Source of the DNA: Lachnospiraceae bacterium
GTDB taxonomy: Bacteria > Bacillota > Clostridia > Lachnospirales > Lachnospiraceae
Length of the DNA: 64,000 nucleotides
Reading direction: 5' to 3'
NCBI GenBank assembly: GCA_017619615.1
Contig: JAFZRY010000010.1
Coordinates: forward strand, 1 to 64,000
Shown: positions 24,118 to 33,080 of the stretch, in pieces
How the letters are laid out: the number at the start of each line of letters is the position of its first letter
How positions within the stretch are numbered: the stretch's first letter is position 1
Position numbers and translations under genes: made by a program
The notes under the pieces: generated by a model
What the model saw: the letters and a program-made list of their open reading frames with translations, nothing else
What the model was told of the DNA's origin: nothing
Database searches by the model: none

Positions 24118-24142
24118 TGACGAAGGAACCGTCCCCCTGTCA
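24118..24142 (-). repeat. REP-like interspersed 25-bp element, copy 2
   Basis: Inverse-orientation copy of the element at 5658-5682, 24 of 25 bases identical, in the short gap before the azlC gene. Confidence 0.7.
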
Positions 24143-24224
24143 TTTTTGCAAACTCCTTCTTGCCATCCGGCCGGAAAAATGGTATATCCGGGGATATCAG
24201 CCGCGGCGGCGGAAAGGAGCCAGG

Positions 24225-24950
24225 ATGCAGGAGACCGGCAGCCGGATGAGATCGTTTGCGCAGGGGGTGAGGGACGGGATCCCGATCGCCCTGGGGTATT
24301 TTGCCGTGGCTTTTTCACTGGGGATCGCCGCGCGCAACGCCGGGCTCAGACCGATGGAAGGGTTCCTGGCCAGTTTTCTGTGCAGCGCGTCGGCGGGAGA
24401 GCATGCGCTGTTCACGCTGATCGCCGTGGGCGCGGGGTATCTGGAGACGGCGCTCGTGTCGCTGGTCACCAACGCGCGGTATTTCCTGATGAGCTGCGCG
24501 CTCAGCCAGAAGTTTTCGCCGGAGACCTCGCTGCTGCACCGGGTGCTGATCGGGACGAAGGTGACGGACGAACTGTTCGGGCTGAACATCGCGCGGCCGG
24601 GGCGCGTGGAGCCGGCGTATTCGTACGGGGCCATGGTCCTGCCCGTTCCGGCGTGGGCGGCGGGGACCGCACTCGGGATCCGGATGGGGCTGCTGCTCAG
24701 CCCGCGGATCGTCAGCGCGCTGAGCGTGGCGCTCTACGGGATGTTCCTGGCGGTGATCATTCCGCCGGCCCGGAAAAACGCGCCGGTCGCCGTCTGTGTG
24801 GCCGCGGGTTTCCTGCTCAGTCTGGCTTCGCAGGCCGTCCCGCTGCTCGTGGGGCTGTCCGAAGGGACCCGGACGATCCTGCTCACGGTCGGGATCGCGT
24901 CCGCGGCAGCCCTGCTGTTCCCGGTGAGGGAGGCGGAAGATGGAGCATAA
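24225..24950 (+). CDS. azlC: AzlC-family branched-chain amino acid exporter, large subunit
   Basis: 241 residues from ATG 24225 (AAGGAG 6 bases upstream). The open frame extends back to 24024 but that part is not protein-like. Opening G-V-R-D-G-I-P-I-A-L-G-Y and about seven helices fit AzlC, which with AzlD exports branched-chain amino acids or analogues. Overlaps azlD by 11 bp. Confidence 0.9.
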   Translation: MQETGSRMRSFAQGVRDGIPIALGYFAVAFSLGIAARNAGLRPMEGFLASFLCSASAGEHALFTLIAVGAGYLETALVSLVTNARYFLMSCALSQKFSPETSLLHRVLIGTKVTDELFGLNIARPGRVEPAYSYGAMVLPVPAWAAGTALGIRMGLLLSPRIVSALSVALYGMFLAVIIPPARKNAPVAVCVAAGFLLSLASQAVPLLVGLSEGTRTILLTVGIASAAALLFPVREAEDGA

Positions 24951-25245
24951 TAAATACGTCTATATCCTGATCGCGTTTTCCGTGATCTGTTTGATCCGCG
25001 TTCTGCCGCTCACCCTGATCCGCCGGCCGATCCGCAGCCGCTTCCTCCGTTCGTTCCTGTATTACGTTCCCTATGTGACGCTGGCCGTCATGACCTTCCC
25101 CGCCATCGTCCGCGCCACGAATACCCCGCTCGCCGGCGCCGCCGCCCTGATCGCCGGCATCCTGGCCGCCCTCTGGAAAGGCAACCTGATGCTCGTCGCC
25201 ACCATCTGCTGCACCGTCGTCCTGGTCCTGGAAAGCTTTCTGTAA
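24940..25245 (+). CDS. azlD: AzlD-family small subunit
   Basis: 101 residues, three or four helices, with the typical R-V-L-P-L and Y-V-P-Y-V-T-L-A-V-M-T-F-P segments. Forms the AzlCD exporter with the overlapping upstream gene. Confidence 0.9.
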   Translation: MEHNKYVYILIAFSVICLIRVLPLTLIRRPIRSRFLRSFLYYVPYVTLAVMTFPAIVRATNTPLAGAAALIAGILAALWKGNLMLVATICCTVVLVLESFL

Positions 25246-25313
25246 CAGAACCGTGCAAGCGGGTCTGTTTCATTGAAAAAACGACACGCCTCAGCATACC
25301 GTTTTTTCCCTCC

Positions 25314-25395
25314 TGCGGTCTGAGGGACTCGAACCCTTACATCTCTCGATACAGGAACCTAAATCCTGCGCGTCTGCCAGTTTCGCCAAGACCGC
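25314..25395 (-). tRNA. tRNA-Leu(TAG)
   Basis: Acceptor GCGGTCT (5' end 25395) pairs with AGACCGC; anticodon stem CAGGA/TCCTG with loop TT-TAG-GT; extended variable arm; T arm GGTTCGAGTCC. Confidence 0.95.
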
Positions 25396-25404
25396 GGGCA
25401 AAAC

Positions 25405-25432
25405 AAAAGCGCCTTGCTGGCAAGGCGCTTTC
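25405..25432 (-). terminator. Hairpin between tRNA-Arg and tRNA-Leu
   Basis: AAAGCGCCTTG (25406-25416) pairs with CAAGGCGCTTT (25421-25431); minus strand continues TTTTGTTTT. It may end part of the tRNA-Arg transcripts or act as a processing site ahead of tRNA-Leu. Confidence 0.75.
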
Positions 25433-25506
25433 TGTGCGTTAGAGGATTCGAACCCCCGACCTTTTGGTCCGTAGCCAAACGCTCTATCCAGCTGAGCTAA
25501 ACGCAC
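25433..25506 (-). tRNA. tRNA-Arg(ACG)
   Basis: Acceptor GTGCGTT (5' end 25506) pairs with AACGCAC; anticodon stem TTTGG/CCAAA with loop CT-ACG-GA (A34 read as inosine); T arm GGTTCGAATCC. Confidence 0.95.
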
Positions 25507-25530
25507 CCGCTCCCAAAAGGGGCAAAGCGT

Positions 25531-25559
25531 ATATTACCGCGGCAAAGCGGGATTGTCAA
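25531..25559 (-). promoter_or_regulatory. tRNA-Arg/Leu promoter
   Basis: On the minus strand TTGACA (25554-25559), 17-bp spacer, TAATAT (25531-25536). Confidence 0.8.
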
Positions 25560-25728
25560 GAGGTTTGCGAGAGATTTTTGTATTTTTTACGGAAAAACGG
25601 CAAGGTGCGGATGAGCGGTCGGGGGGAAACGGGCGGTAAAGGAACAGCCCCTTGCGGCCGCCCCGTGCGGCAGCAGCCGGTGAGGGCCGCGGCTGTTTGC
25701 GGGGGCTGCGGAAACAGGCATTTTTTGC

Positions 25729-25757
25729 GTGACAGGGGGACGGAGGTGTGCTATACT
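25729..25757 (+). promoter_or_regulatory. Promoter of the Mrp-like ATPase gene, overlapping a REP-like core
   Basis: GTGACA (25729-25734), 17-bp spacer, TATACT (25752-25757). The -35 box is part of TGACAGGGGGACGG (25730-25743), the same 14 bases that begin the REP-like elements. Confidence 0.65.
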
Positions 25758-25797
25758 GTTCTGCGGATTTTTCTACAATTATGAATGGAGGCTTGCA

Positions 25798-26622
25798 ATG
25801 GCCAGAGAATGCGATAATACGAGCTGCAGCAGAGAGAGCTGCGAGGGATGCCCGTCCGCGGGCGGTAATGCGGATCTGTCTGCGCCGATGAACAAGGACA
25901 GCCACATCAAAAAGGTGATCGGCATCGTCAGCGGCAAGGGCGGCGTGGGGAAATCCTCCGTCACGGCGCTGCTGGCGGTGGCGCTCCGCCGGATGGGATA
26001 TAATGTCGGGATCCTGGACGCGGACGTGACCGGTCCGTCCATTCCGCACCTGTTCGGCGTGCATGAACAGCTGGGCGCGGTCGGCGAGGAAATCCTGCCC
26101 GCGGAGACGCGGACCGGGATCGGGATCGTCTCCGTCAACCTGGTCCTGCCGGACACCACGGCGCCGGTGATCTGGCGCGGCCCGATCCTGGGCGGCGTCA
26201 TCAAACAGTTCTGGAGCGACGTGCTCTGGGGCGACCTGGACTACCTGCTGGTGGACCTGCCCCCCGGAACCGGCGACGTCCCGCTGACCGTCTTCCAGTC
26301 GCTGCCGCTGACCGGGGTCATCATGGTGACCACGCCGCACAGCCTGGTGAACATGGTGATGGAAAAAGCCTTCCACATGGCGGAAATGATGAAGATCCCG
26401 GTGCTGGGCGTCATCGAAAACTACAGCTTCCTGCGCTGCCCGGACTGCGGCAAAGAGATCCCGCTGTTCGGCAGAAGTACAACAGCGGAGTGGGCGGCCG
26501 CGCACAGCCTGCCCCTGATGCTGCAGCTGCCGCTGGATCCGGCCGTCAGCGCGTACGGCGACGAGGGCCGCGTGGAAGAGTATCCCGGCCGGGAGATGGA
26601 ACAGGTCATCCGGTTTTTATAA
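25798..26622 (+). CDS. Mrp/NBP35-family iron-sulfur carrier ATPase
   Basis: 274 residues from ATG 25798 (GGAGG 7 bases upstream). A Cys-rich N terminus (Cys 5, 10, 15, 18) precedes the deviant Walker A G-K-G-G-V-G-K-S-S, D-A-D-V-T-G-P-S-I-P-H, D-L-P-P-G-T-G-D and a C-terminal C-x-x-C (C-P-D-C-G). These ParA-like ATPases hold and transfer Fe-S clusters to apoproteins. The N-terminal Cys set resembles Nbp35. Downstream genes follow with little space. Confidence 0.92.
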   Translation: MARECDNTSCSRESCEGCPSAGGNADLSAPMNKDSHIKKVIGIVSGKGGVGKSSVTALLAVALRRMGYNVGILDADVTGPSIPHLFGVHEQLGAVGEEILPAETRTGIGIVSVNLVLPDTTAPVIWRGPILGGVIKQFWSDVLWGDLDYLLVDLPPGTGDVPLTVFQSLPLTGVIMVTTPHSLVNMVMEKAFHMAEMMKIPVLGVIENYSFLRCPDCGKEIPLFGRSTTAEWAAAHSLPLMLQLPLDPAVSAYGDEGRVEEYPGREMEQVIRFL

Positions 26623-26637
26623 GAGAGGTTCACGGAA

Positions 26638-28110
26638 TTGAAAAAGGTTAAAAAAGTCTTATCGATCCTGCTGGCTGCCGTCGTGCTGATCACGTCGGGG
26701 AGCCATCCCGCCAAAGCGTACACCGTCATCGGGCGGGAAGACCACCAGATCGTGGACGCGCCCGGCTACGTGCGGCCCGCCGCCCCGGAGATCAACTCCG
26801 ACACGGCGATCATGATCGAACTGAATTCCGGCGTGATGCTGTACTCCAAAAACATCCATCAGCGCATGTATCCGGCCAGCATCACCAAAATCATCACCGC
26901 CCTGATCGCTCTGGAGCAGCTGGACCTGGACGACAAACTGGTCCTGTCCTGGAACTCCGTCAACGACCTGGTGGAGGGCGGCGAGGACGGCCGCCGGCGC
27001 TTCTACGAAGGCCAGTCCTTCACCGTGGAGGACGCGATCTACGCGCTGTGCCTGAATTCGGTCAACACTATCGGCTACGCGCTGGCGGAGAAGATTGACG
27101 GCAATCTGGAAGCGTTTGCCAACCGGATGAATGCGCGGGCGCAGGAACTGGGCGCCATCAACACGACCTTCCACAACCCGCACGGCCTGAACGACCTGCT
27201 GCACATGACCACGGCCTACGACATGGCCATGATCATGTGGGGCGCCATCCAGAACGACACGTACCGGAAGATCGCCGGCACGCGGAGCTACAGCTTCACG
27301 GACGACGACGGCCATGAGATCGTCTGCGACCACAACTACCTGGTCTTCCAGCCCACCTCCGACTACTACGACGAGCGCGTCGTGGCCGGCAAGACCGGCT
27401 GGGTGGAAGAGGCCGAATACACCCGCACCGTGTACGCCACGGACGGCAACCTGGACATCATCTGCGTGACCTTCCATGCGGACACCACGCACAACGCCTA
27501 CGTGGACGTGCGCACGCTGCTGGATTACGCGTTCAACAACTTCTCCCTGGTGGAACTGCCCGAATTCGGCGACGGCGGGGAGATCACTTCGGAAGTCACG
27601 GACGAGAAGACCGGTGAGGAATTCACGCTCCGCATGAAAGCCGGCGCGGGCAAGAGCACCACCGGCGCGGCCGTCCTGGTCCCCAATTCCTACGCGAACC
27701 AGGAGTGGGTCACCGAACTGCTCCCGGACGGCGCGGGCGGCCTCAAGGCGGTCGCCTCGCTGGGCGACGTGGTCCTCGGCACGTATCCGCTGACAACCAC
27801 CATCGTGCGCGAAACCGAGCCGGCCACGGAACCGGCGCCGACGGATGCGACGAAGGAAGGCAGCTCGCCTGCGACCTCGCCGACCTCCCCGACTTCCTCC
27901 ACGAAAGTCCCGTCCACCACGGCCAGCCGCTCCACGGAGACGGATCCGGGCACGAAGAGCAGCGGCGGGGGCTGGAAGACGGTCGTCATCATCCTGCTGG
28001 CCATCCTGCTCATCCTGTCCGTCCTGTTTGCCGGCGTGATGGCGTATCAGAACAAGATCCTGAAAGAACGCATCCGCCGCCGCAAGGCCATGAAGAGGAG
28101 AGAACAGTAA
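26638..28110 (+). CDS. D-alanyl-D-alanine carboxypeptidase (peptidase S11, DacA-like)
   Basis: 490 residues from a TTG start at 26638 with a GAGAGG site upstream; it opens with K-K-V-K-K and a signal peptide ending near A-K-A at 27. Penicillin-binding motifs are S81-I-T-K84, S141-V-N143 and K252-T-G254. It trims the terminal D-Ala of peptidoglycan stem peptides outside the membrane. After a C-terminal beta domain comes a Ser/Thr/Pro-rich spacer (about 390-440) and a single C-terminal helix with a basic tail (K-E-R-I-R-R-R-K), so it is membrane-anchored at the C terminus by a true helix. Confidence 0.92.
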   Translation: MKKVKKVLSILLAAVVLITSGSHPAKAYTVIGREDHQIVDAPGYVRPAAPEINSDTAIMIELNSGVMLYSKNIHQRMYPASITKIITALIALEQLDLDDKLVLSWNSVNDLVEGGEDGRRRFYEGQSFTVEDAIYALCLNSVNTIGYALAEKIDGNLEAFANRMNARAQELGAINTTFHNPHGLNDLLHMTTAYDMAMIMWGAIQNDTYRKIAGTRSYSFTDDDGHEIVCDHNYLVFQPTSDYYDERVVAGKTGWVEEAEYTRTVYATDGNLDIICVTFHADTTHNAYVDVRTLLDYAFNNFSLVELPEFGDGGEITSEVTDEKTGEEFTLRMKAGAGKSTTGAAVLVPNSYANQEWVTELLPDGAGGLKAVASLGDVVLGTYPLTTTIVRETEPATEPAPTDATKEGSSPATSPTSPTSSTKVPSTTASRSTETDPGTKSSGGGWKTVVIILLAILLILSVLFAGVMAYQNKILKERIRRRKAMKRREQ

Positions 28111-28545
28111 ATGCTGACCCTGCAGATCCGCTATCTGGACCCGGAGATGGAGCCCCTCGCGTACGTGGAGGGGAAATCGGACTGGATCGACCTGCGGGCG
28201 GCCCGGGACGTCTCTTTTGAGACCGGGGAATTCAAACTGATCCCGCTGGGCATCGCCGTGAAGCTCCCCGAGGGCTATGAAGCCCACGTGGCGCCGCGCA
28301 GCAGCACATACAAGAACTTCGGCCTGCTGCAGGTCAACAGCGTCGGGGTGGTGGACAGTTCCTACTGCGGCGACGGCGACGAGTGGTTCGTCCCCATGCT
28401 GGCCACCCGGCCGGTCACGGTGCGCAAAGGCGACCGCATCTGCCAGTTCCGCGTGATGGAAAACCAGCCGCCGCTGGAATTTGAAGCGGTGGAACACCTG
28501 GACGGAGAGGACCGCGGCGGCTTCGGGAGCACCGGAATCCGGTAA
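28111..28545 (+). CDS. dut: dUTP diphosphatase (dUTPase)
   Basis: 144 residues, starting directly after the carboxypeptidase stop with the ribosome site inside that gene. Motif 2-like P-R-S-S-T, motif 3-like G-V-V-D-S-S-Y-C-G-D and the C-terminal R-G-G-F-G-S-T-G (motif 5 P-loop-like) fit trimeric dUTPases, which hydrolyse dUTP to dUMP. Motif 3 is Y-C-G rather than Y-R-G, a divergence shared with some clostridial members. Confidence 0.87.
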   Translation: MLTLQIRYLDPEMEPLAYVEGKSDWIDLRAARDVSFETGEFKLIPLGIAVKLPEGYEAHVAPRSSTYKNFGLLQVNSVGVVDSSYCGDGDEWFVPMLATRPVTVRKGDRICQFRVMENQPPLEFEAVEHLDGEDRGGFGSTGIR

Positions 28546-28611
28546 ACGCGCGCGGCGCTCCGGCCGGCCGGAAAAATCCGCCGGAAACGGCCCGTCCGCC
28601 TCGCATTCTTC

Positions 28612-28649
28612 TTGCCCTTTTTACCCTTATATGGTATCATATAAGGGTA
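28612..28649 (+). promoter_or_regulatory. Promoter with overlapping 12-bp inverted repeat before lpd
   Basis: TACCCTTATATG (28622-28633) and CATATAAGGGTA (28638-28649) form a perfect inverted repeat around GTAT, followed by TTTTATTG. The same stretch contains TTGCCC (28612-28617), 17-bp spacer, TATCAT (28635-28640). It may be a terminator for dut, an operator over the lpd promoter, or both. Confidence 0.6.
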
Positions 28650-28704
28650 TTTTATTGCGCGGAACCTGAGGGACGCGTTACTAGGCACGGCACAAGGAGG
28701 AGAT

Positions 28705-30066
28705 ATGGAACAGTTTGATTTGCTGATCATGGGCGGCGGCCCCGGCGGTTATTCCCTGGCAGCGGCAGCGGCCAAGAAAGGCCTGAAGACGGCGGTCTTC
28801 GAAAAGGCCGTCCTGGGCGGCACCTGCCTGAACGTGGGCTGCATCCCCACCAAATATCTGGTGGACAAGGCCCTGACCATGGATAAAGTGAAGAACCTGA
28901 GCAAGCGGGGCATCTACGCCGCGCCGCTCACCGTGAATTTCGAAAAAGTGCAGAAGGGCAAGGAGATGGTCGTGAAGAAGCTGACCGGCGGCGTGAAACT
29001 GCTGCTGGATGCGGCCGGCGTGACGACCGTTTACGGGGAAGCCGTGCTGAAGCCGGACCGCGTGGTGGAATGCGGTGGCGAGAGTTTTCAGGGCAAAAAC
29101 GTCGTGATCGCGACCGGCAGCGAAACGATGATCATCCCGATCCCCGGCCACGAGCTCTGCATCACCTCCACGGACGTGCTGAACATGACGGAGATCCCGA
29201 AGAGCATGGTCGTCATGGGCGGCGGCGTCATCGGCCTGGAGCTGGCCTGCGCCTTCCAGGCGTTCGGCACCAAGGTGTCCGTCGTCGAAATGCTGCCCGC
29301 GCTGCTGCCGAACAACGAGCGCGCGGCCGTGGACCAGCTGGTCTCGCACATCAAGAAACTGGGTGTGAAACTCTACGTCGGCGCGAAGATGCTGCGCGTG
29401 GAGAAGGCCGAAGAAGGCCTGAAGGCGGTTTTTGAAAAGGACGGCGCGGAGACGGCGATCGACTGCGAGCAGGTCCTGATGGCCGTGGGCCGCAAAGCGT
29501 CCCTGACCGGCATCGACGCGGAAGCGCTGGGCCTGGAACTGGAACGCCGCTGCGTCAAGGTGGACGCGCACCAGCGCACCAGCCTGCCCGGCGTGTACGC
29601 CATCGGCGACGCGGCCGGCGGCCTGCAGCTGGCCCACGCGGCGTACGCGGAAGGCGAGCGCGCCCTGCACGACATCCTGGGCGAAGAAGTCCCGGCGCCC
29701 GGCCCCATCCCGGCCTGCGTCTACACCCTGCCCTGCTTCGCCTCCGTCGGCCTTAGCACCGCGCAGGCGGAAGCCGCCGGCTTCAAGCCGCTCCTGGGCA
29801 CGTTTGAATACAGCAACAACGGCATGGCGCTGGCGGAAGGCGCTTCCGGCACCGTTTACGTGGTGGCGGACGAGGCGTCGAAGAAGACGCTGGGCGTCAC
29901 CATCGTCGGCGAAAACGCCTCCGAAATGATCGGCATGGCCACGCTGGCCGTGCAGGACGGCATGACGCTGGCCGAGTGGGAGAACACCGTCGTGGCGCAC
30001 CCGTCACTGTGCGAAATGATGAAGGAAGCGGCCCTGGACTGCTTCGGCGCCGCGATCCATAAATAA
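28705..30066 (+). CDS. lpd: Dihydrolipoyl dehydrogenase
   Basis: 453 residues. FAD site G-G-G-P-G-G-Y at the N terminus, redox disulfide G-G-T-C-L-N-V-G-C-I-P-T-K, NAD site G-G-G-V-I-G-L-E-L-A, and C-terminal active-site H-P-S (usually H-P-H-P-T). It reoxidises dihydrolipoamide on 2-oxoacid dehydrogenases or the glycine cleavage H protein. AAGGAGGAG precedes ATG 28705. The partner complex is not in this window; the next gene is the lipoate ligase that would load it. Confidence 0.9.
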   Translation: MEQFDLLIMGGGPGGYSLAAAAAKKGLKTAVFEKAVLGGTCLNVGCIPTKYLVDKALTMDKVKNLSKRGIYAAPLTVNFEKVQKGKEMVVKKLTGGVKLLLDAAGVTTVYGEAVLKPDRVVECGGESFQGKNVVIATGSETMIIPIPGHELCITSTDVLNMTEIPKSMVVMGGGVIGLELACAFQAFGTKVSVVEMLPALLPNNERAAVDQLVSHIKKLGVKLYVGAKMLRVEKAEEGLKAVFEKDGAETAIDCEQVLMAVGRKASLTGIDAEALGLELERRCVKVDAHQRTSLPGVYAIGDAAGGLQLAHAAYAEGERALHDILGEEVPAPGPIPACVYTLPCFASVGLSTAQAEAAGFKPLLGTFEYSNNGMALAEGASGTVYVVADEASKKTLGVTIVGENASEMIGMATLAVQDGMTLAEWENTVVAHPSLCEMMKEAALDCFGAAIHK

Positions 30067-31068
30067 ATGAGCGTCTCGGTTTTTGACCTGACCACCACGG
30101 ACCCTGCCTTCAATCTGGCGGCGGAGGAATATGTCTTCTCCACCCTGCCGCGGGACAGGGCTTATGTGATGCTCTGGCAGAACGACCGGGCTGTCATCAT
30201 CGGCAAGTACCAGAATACGGCGGTGGAGGTGAACGGCGCGGCCGTGGAGGCGAAAGGCATCCGCGTGGTGCGGCGCCTCTCGGGCGGCGGCGCGGTGTAC
30301 CATGACCTCGGGAACCTGAATTTCACGGTCATCACCGACGCGGAGCCCGGCGGCCGGGTGGACCTGGCCCTGTTCTGTCAGCCGGTCGTGCGCGCGCTGG
30401 CGCGCTTCGGCGTGACCGCGGAGATCAGCGGCCGGAACGACGTGACCGTGGACGGAAAAAAATTCTCCGGCAACGCGCAGTACCTCCGCGAAGGCCGCGT
30501 CATGCACCACGGCACCATCCTGTTCGACTCCGACCTCTCCGCGGTGCAGGAGGCCCTGGCCGTCAAAGCCGAAAAACTGGCCGGCAAGGGCGTCGCCTCC
30601 GTCCGATCCCGCGTGACGAACCTGAAGCCCCTGCTGCCCGCGGGCACCACGCTGGAGGAGTTCCGCCGCGTGCTGCTGGAGGAACTGGCCGGCGGGAGCG
30701 AAGCGGAGCGCTGCGAATTCACGGAAGAGGACCTGGCTGCCATCGAAGCCCTGAAAGAGGCCCGCTACGGCCGCTGGGAGTGGAACTGGGGCGCGTCCCC
30801 GGAAAGCACGCTGCGCAAGGCGAAGCGCTTCGAGGGCTGCGGGACCGTGGAGGCCCTGGTCGGCCTGAAGCGCGGCCGCATCCGGAGCCTGGCCTTTCAG
30901 GGCGATTTTTTCAGCACCCGCGAACCCGAAGAACTCGCGGAGCGCCTGACCGGCGTCCCGCTGCGCGCAGACGAGATCCGGAAGCGCCTGGATGACATCG
31001 GCATCCCCGTATCCGATTATTTCACCGGCCTCGACGAGGACGATCTCATCGAATTATTATTGCTGTAA
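30067..31068 (+). CDS. lplA: Lipoate-protein ligase A
   Basis: 333 residues, starting at the base after the lpd stop. Motif R-R-L-S-G-G-G-A-V-Y-H-D and the lysine-bearing D-G-K-K-F-S-G-N-A-Q are diagnostic. It activates free lipoate (or octanoate) with ATP and transfers it to lipoyl domains. The C-terminal accessory domain (about 250-333) is present, as in full LplA. Tight coupling with lpd indicates a lipoylated-enzyme module. Confidence 0.93.
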   Translation: MSVSVFDLTTTDPAFNLAAEEYVFSTLPRDRAYVMLWQNDRAVIIGKYQNTAVEVNGAAVEAKGIRVVRRLSGGGAVYHDLGNLNFTVITDAEPGGRVDLALFCQPVVRALARFGVTAEISGRNDVTVDGKKFSGNAQYLREGRVMHHGTILFDSDLSAVQEALAVKAEKLAGKGVASVRSRVTNLKPLLPAGTTLEEFRRVLLEELAGGSEAERCEFTEEDLAAIEALKEARYGRWEWNWGASPESTLRKAKRFEGCGTVEALVGLKRGRIRSLAFQGDFFSTREPEELAERLTGVPLRADEIRKRLDDIGIPVSDYFTGLDEDDLIELLLL

Positions 31069-31114
31069 CACACAATTTCGCCGCGTCCGCCGCGGCCCGG
31101 AAGGAGCGCACCCC

Positions 31115-31675
31115 ATGAAATGGCTCATCGCCTCGGACATCCACGGAAGCAGCCGCTGCTGCGAAAAACTGCTGCGCCGCTTTGAAGAAGAAAAAGCGGA
31201 CCGCCTGCTCCTGCTCGGCGACCTCCTCTACCACGGCGCCCGCAACGCGCTGCCGGAAGAGTACGGGACCATGTCCACGGCGGAACAACTGAACCGTTAT
31301 AAAGACGTCATCGCGGCCGTGCGCGGAAACTGTGACTCCGAAGTGGACCAGGCCGTGCTGGAATTCCCCATCATGCAGGATTTCACGGCCCTCGTGGACA
31401 ACGGCTGCCTCATCTTTGCCACTCACGGCCACCTGTACGACGAGCACAGCCTCTTCCCGCTGCAGGGCGTGGACGTCCTGCTGTCCGGCCACACGCACGT
31501 CCCGGTGTGCCACGACTTCGGCAATTTCGTCGCCATGAACCCCGGCTCCGTCTCCATCCCCAAGGGCGGCAGCCGCTTCAGTTACATGACCCTGGAAAAG
31601 GGCTTATACCGCTGGATGGACCTGGAAGGAGAAGAGTACCGGCGCTTCGAAATGACGCCGCGTCATGAGTGGTAA
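31115..31675 (+). CDS. yfcE: YfcE-family phosphodiesterase
   Basis: 186 residues from ATG 31115 (AAGGAG upstream). Calcineurin-type motifs S-D-I-H-G, L-L-G-D-L-L-Y-H-G, R-G-N-C-D-S, T-H-G-H and S-G-H-T-H-V-P are complete. YfcE hydrolyses artificial phosphodiesters with Mn2+; the natural substrate is unknown. It abuts rarA (TAAATG). Confidence 0.88.
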   Translation: MKWLIASDIHGSSRCCEKLLRRFEEEKADRLLLLGDLLYHGARNALPEEYGTMSTAEQLNRYKDVIAAVRGNCDSEVDQAVLEFPIMQDFTALVDNGCLIFATHGHLYDEHSLFPLQGVDVLLSGHTHVPVCHDFGNFVAMNPGSVSIPKGGSRFSYMTLEKGLYRWMDLEGEEYRRFEMTPRHEW

Positions 31676-33010
31676 ATGAAGAACACCATGAATCTGTTTG
31701 ACTATATGAACGGCCAGGCCAGGGAAAAGGACAGCCCCCTCGCGCTGCGCCTGCGCCCCACGTCGCTGGATGAGGTGGTGGGACAGAAGCACATCCTTGG
31801 GGAGGGCAAGCTGCTGCGCCGCATCATCCAGGCGGACCAGCTCTCGTCCCTCATCTTTTACGGCCCGCCCGGCACCGGCAAGACCACGCTGGCGCAGGTG
31901 ATCGCGTTCACCACGAAGGCAGAATTCCGCCAGATCAATGCAACGGCGGCCGGCAAGAAGGACATGGAGGACGTCGTCGCGGAGGCGAAGAACATCCGCG
32001 CCCTGTACGGCAAAAAGACCATCCTGTTCATCGACGAGATCCACCGTTTCAACAAGGCCCAGCAGGACTACCTGCTGCCCTTCGTGGAGGACGGCACCGT
32101 GATCCTGATCGGCGCCACCACGGAGAACCCGTTCTTCGAGGTGAACCGCGCGCTGATCTCGCGCTCGCACATCTTCCAGCTCAAGTCGCTGGACAAAGAC
32201 GACATCGCCACGCTGATCCGCCGGGCCGTCACGGACCCGGAGCGCGGCATGGGGATGTACAACGCGGAGATCGACCCGGACGCCGTGGATTTCCTGGCCG
32301 ACGTGGCCGGCGGCGACGCGCGCCGGGCGCTGAGCGCGGTGGAACTCGCGGTGCTCACCACGCCGCGCGGGGAGGACGGGAAGATCCGCATCACCATCCC
32401 CGTGGCGGAGGAATGCATCCAGCGCCGCGCCGTGCGCTATGACAAGGAAGGCGACAACCACTACGACGTCATCAGCGCCTTCATCAAAAGCATGCGCGGT
32501 TCCGACCCGGACGCGGCCCTTTATTACCTGGCCCGCATGCTGACCGCCGGCGAGGACCCGAAATTCATCGCCCGCCGCATCATGATCTGCGCGGCGGAGG
32601 ACGTGGGTCTGGCCGACCCCCGCGCCATGCAGGTGGCCGTCGCCGCCTCGGAAGTCCTGGAGCGCGTGGGCATGCCCGAGGGCCGCATCCCGCTGGCGCT
32701 GGCCGCCGCGTACGTCGCCACGGCGCCGAAGAGCAACGCCGCCTACATGGGCATCGAAAAGGCCCTGGAGGCCGTGCAGACCACGGACGTCAAGCAGGTC
32801 CCGTCGCATCTGCAGGGCACCGGCTATCAGGGAGCCTCGGACCTGGGCAAGGGCATCGGGTATCAGTACGCCCACGATTTCCCCGGCCATTACGTAAAGC
32901 AGCAGTATCTGCCGGACGAACTCGCCGGCAGCCGCTTCCTGGAAGTCGGCGACAACGGATATGAGCGGGAAATCAAAAAATATATGGAGTTTTTGACACA
33001 ATTAGAGTAA
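31676..33010 (+). CDS. rarA: Replication-associated recombination protein A (AAA ATPase)
   Basis: 444 residues. R-P-T-S-L-D-E-V-V-G-Q, Walker A G-P-P-G-T-G-K-T-T, Walker B F-I-D-E-I-H-R-F-N-K-A-Q-Q-D, sensor 1 A-T-T-E-N-P-F, and the C-terminal MgsA region. RarA/MgsA is a clamp-loader-like AAA protein acting at stalled replication forks. It follows yfcE without a gap. Confidence 0.95.
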   Translation: MKNTMNLFDYMNGQAREKDSPLALRLRPTSLDEVVGQKHILGEGKLLRRIIQADQLSSLIFYGPPGTGKTTLAQVIAFTTKAEFRQINATAAGKKDMEDVVAEAKNIRALYGKKTILFIDEIHRFNKAQQDYLLPFVEDGTVILIGATTENPFFEVNRALISRSHIFQLKSLDKDDIATLIRRAVTDPERGMGMYNAEIDPDAVDFLADVAGGDARRALSAVELAVLTTPRGEDGKIRITIPVAEECIQRRAVRYDKEGDNHYDVISAFIKSMRGSDPDAALYYLARMLTAGEDPKFIARRIMICAAEDVGLADPRAMQVAVAASEVLERVGMPEGRIPLALAAAYVATAPKSNAAYMGIEKALEAVQTTDVKQVPSHLQGTGYQGASDLGKGIGYQYAHDFPGHYVKQQYLPDELAGSRFLEVGDNGYEREIKKYMEFLTQLE

Positions 33011-33025
33011 AATAAAGGAAAAAAT

Positions 33026-33053
33026 GGGCGGAGCCTCCCTTCGGCTCCCTTTT
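33026..33053 (+). terminator. Weak terminator hairpin after rarA
   Basis: GGAGCC (33030-33035) pairs with GGCTCC (33043-33048), followed by CTTTT. Confidence 0.45.
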
Positions 33054-33080
33054 GCCATAAATCCGGGGAAGGAGCGGACC

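Noticed and set aside
25276..25308. AAAAAACG / CGTTTTTT as terminator after azlD
   Set aside because: The stem is almost only A-T pairs around a long loop, so stability is doubtful.
26659..28497. 612-codon antisense frame over the carboxypeptidase and dUTPase
   Set aside because: The plus strand holds two complete enzymes with intact motifs; the antisense product is His/Arg/Val-rich low-complexity and matches nothing.
30004..30510. Antisense frame over the lpd-lplA junction
   Set aside because: Both sense genes are complete and adjacent; the antisense frame has no start signal.
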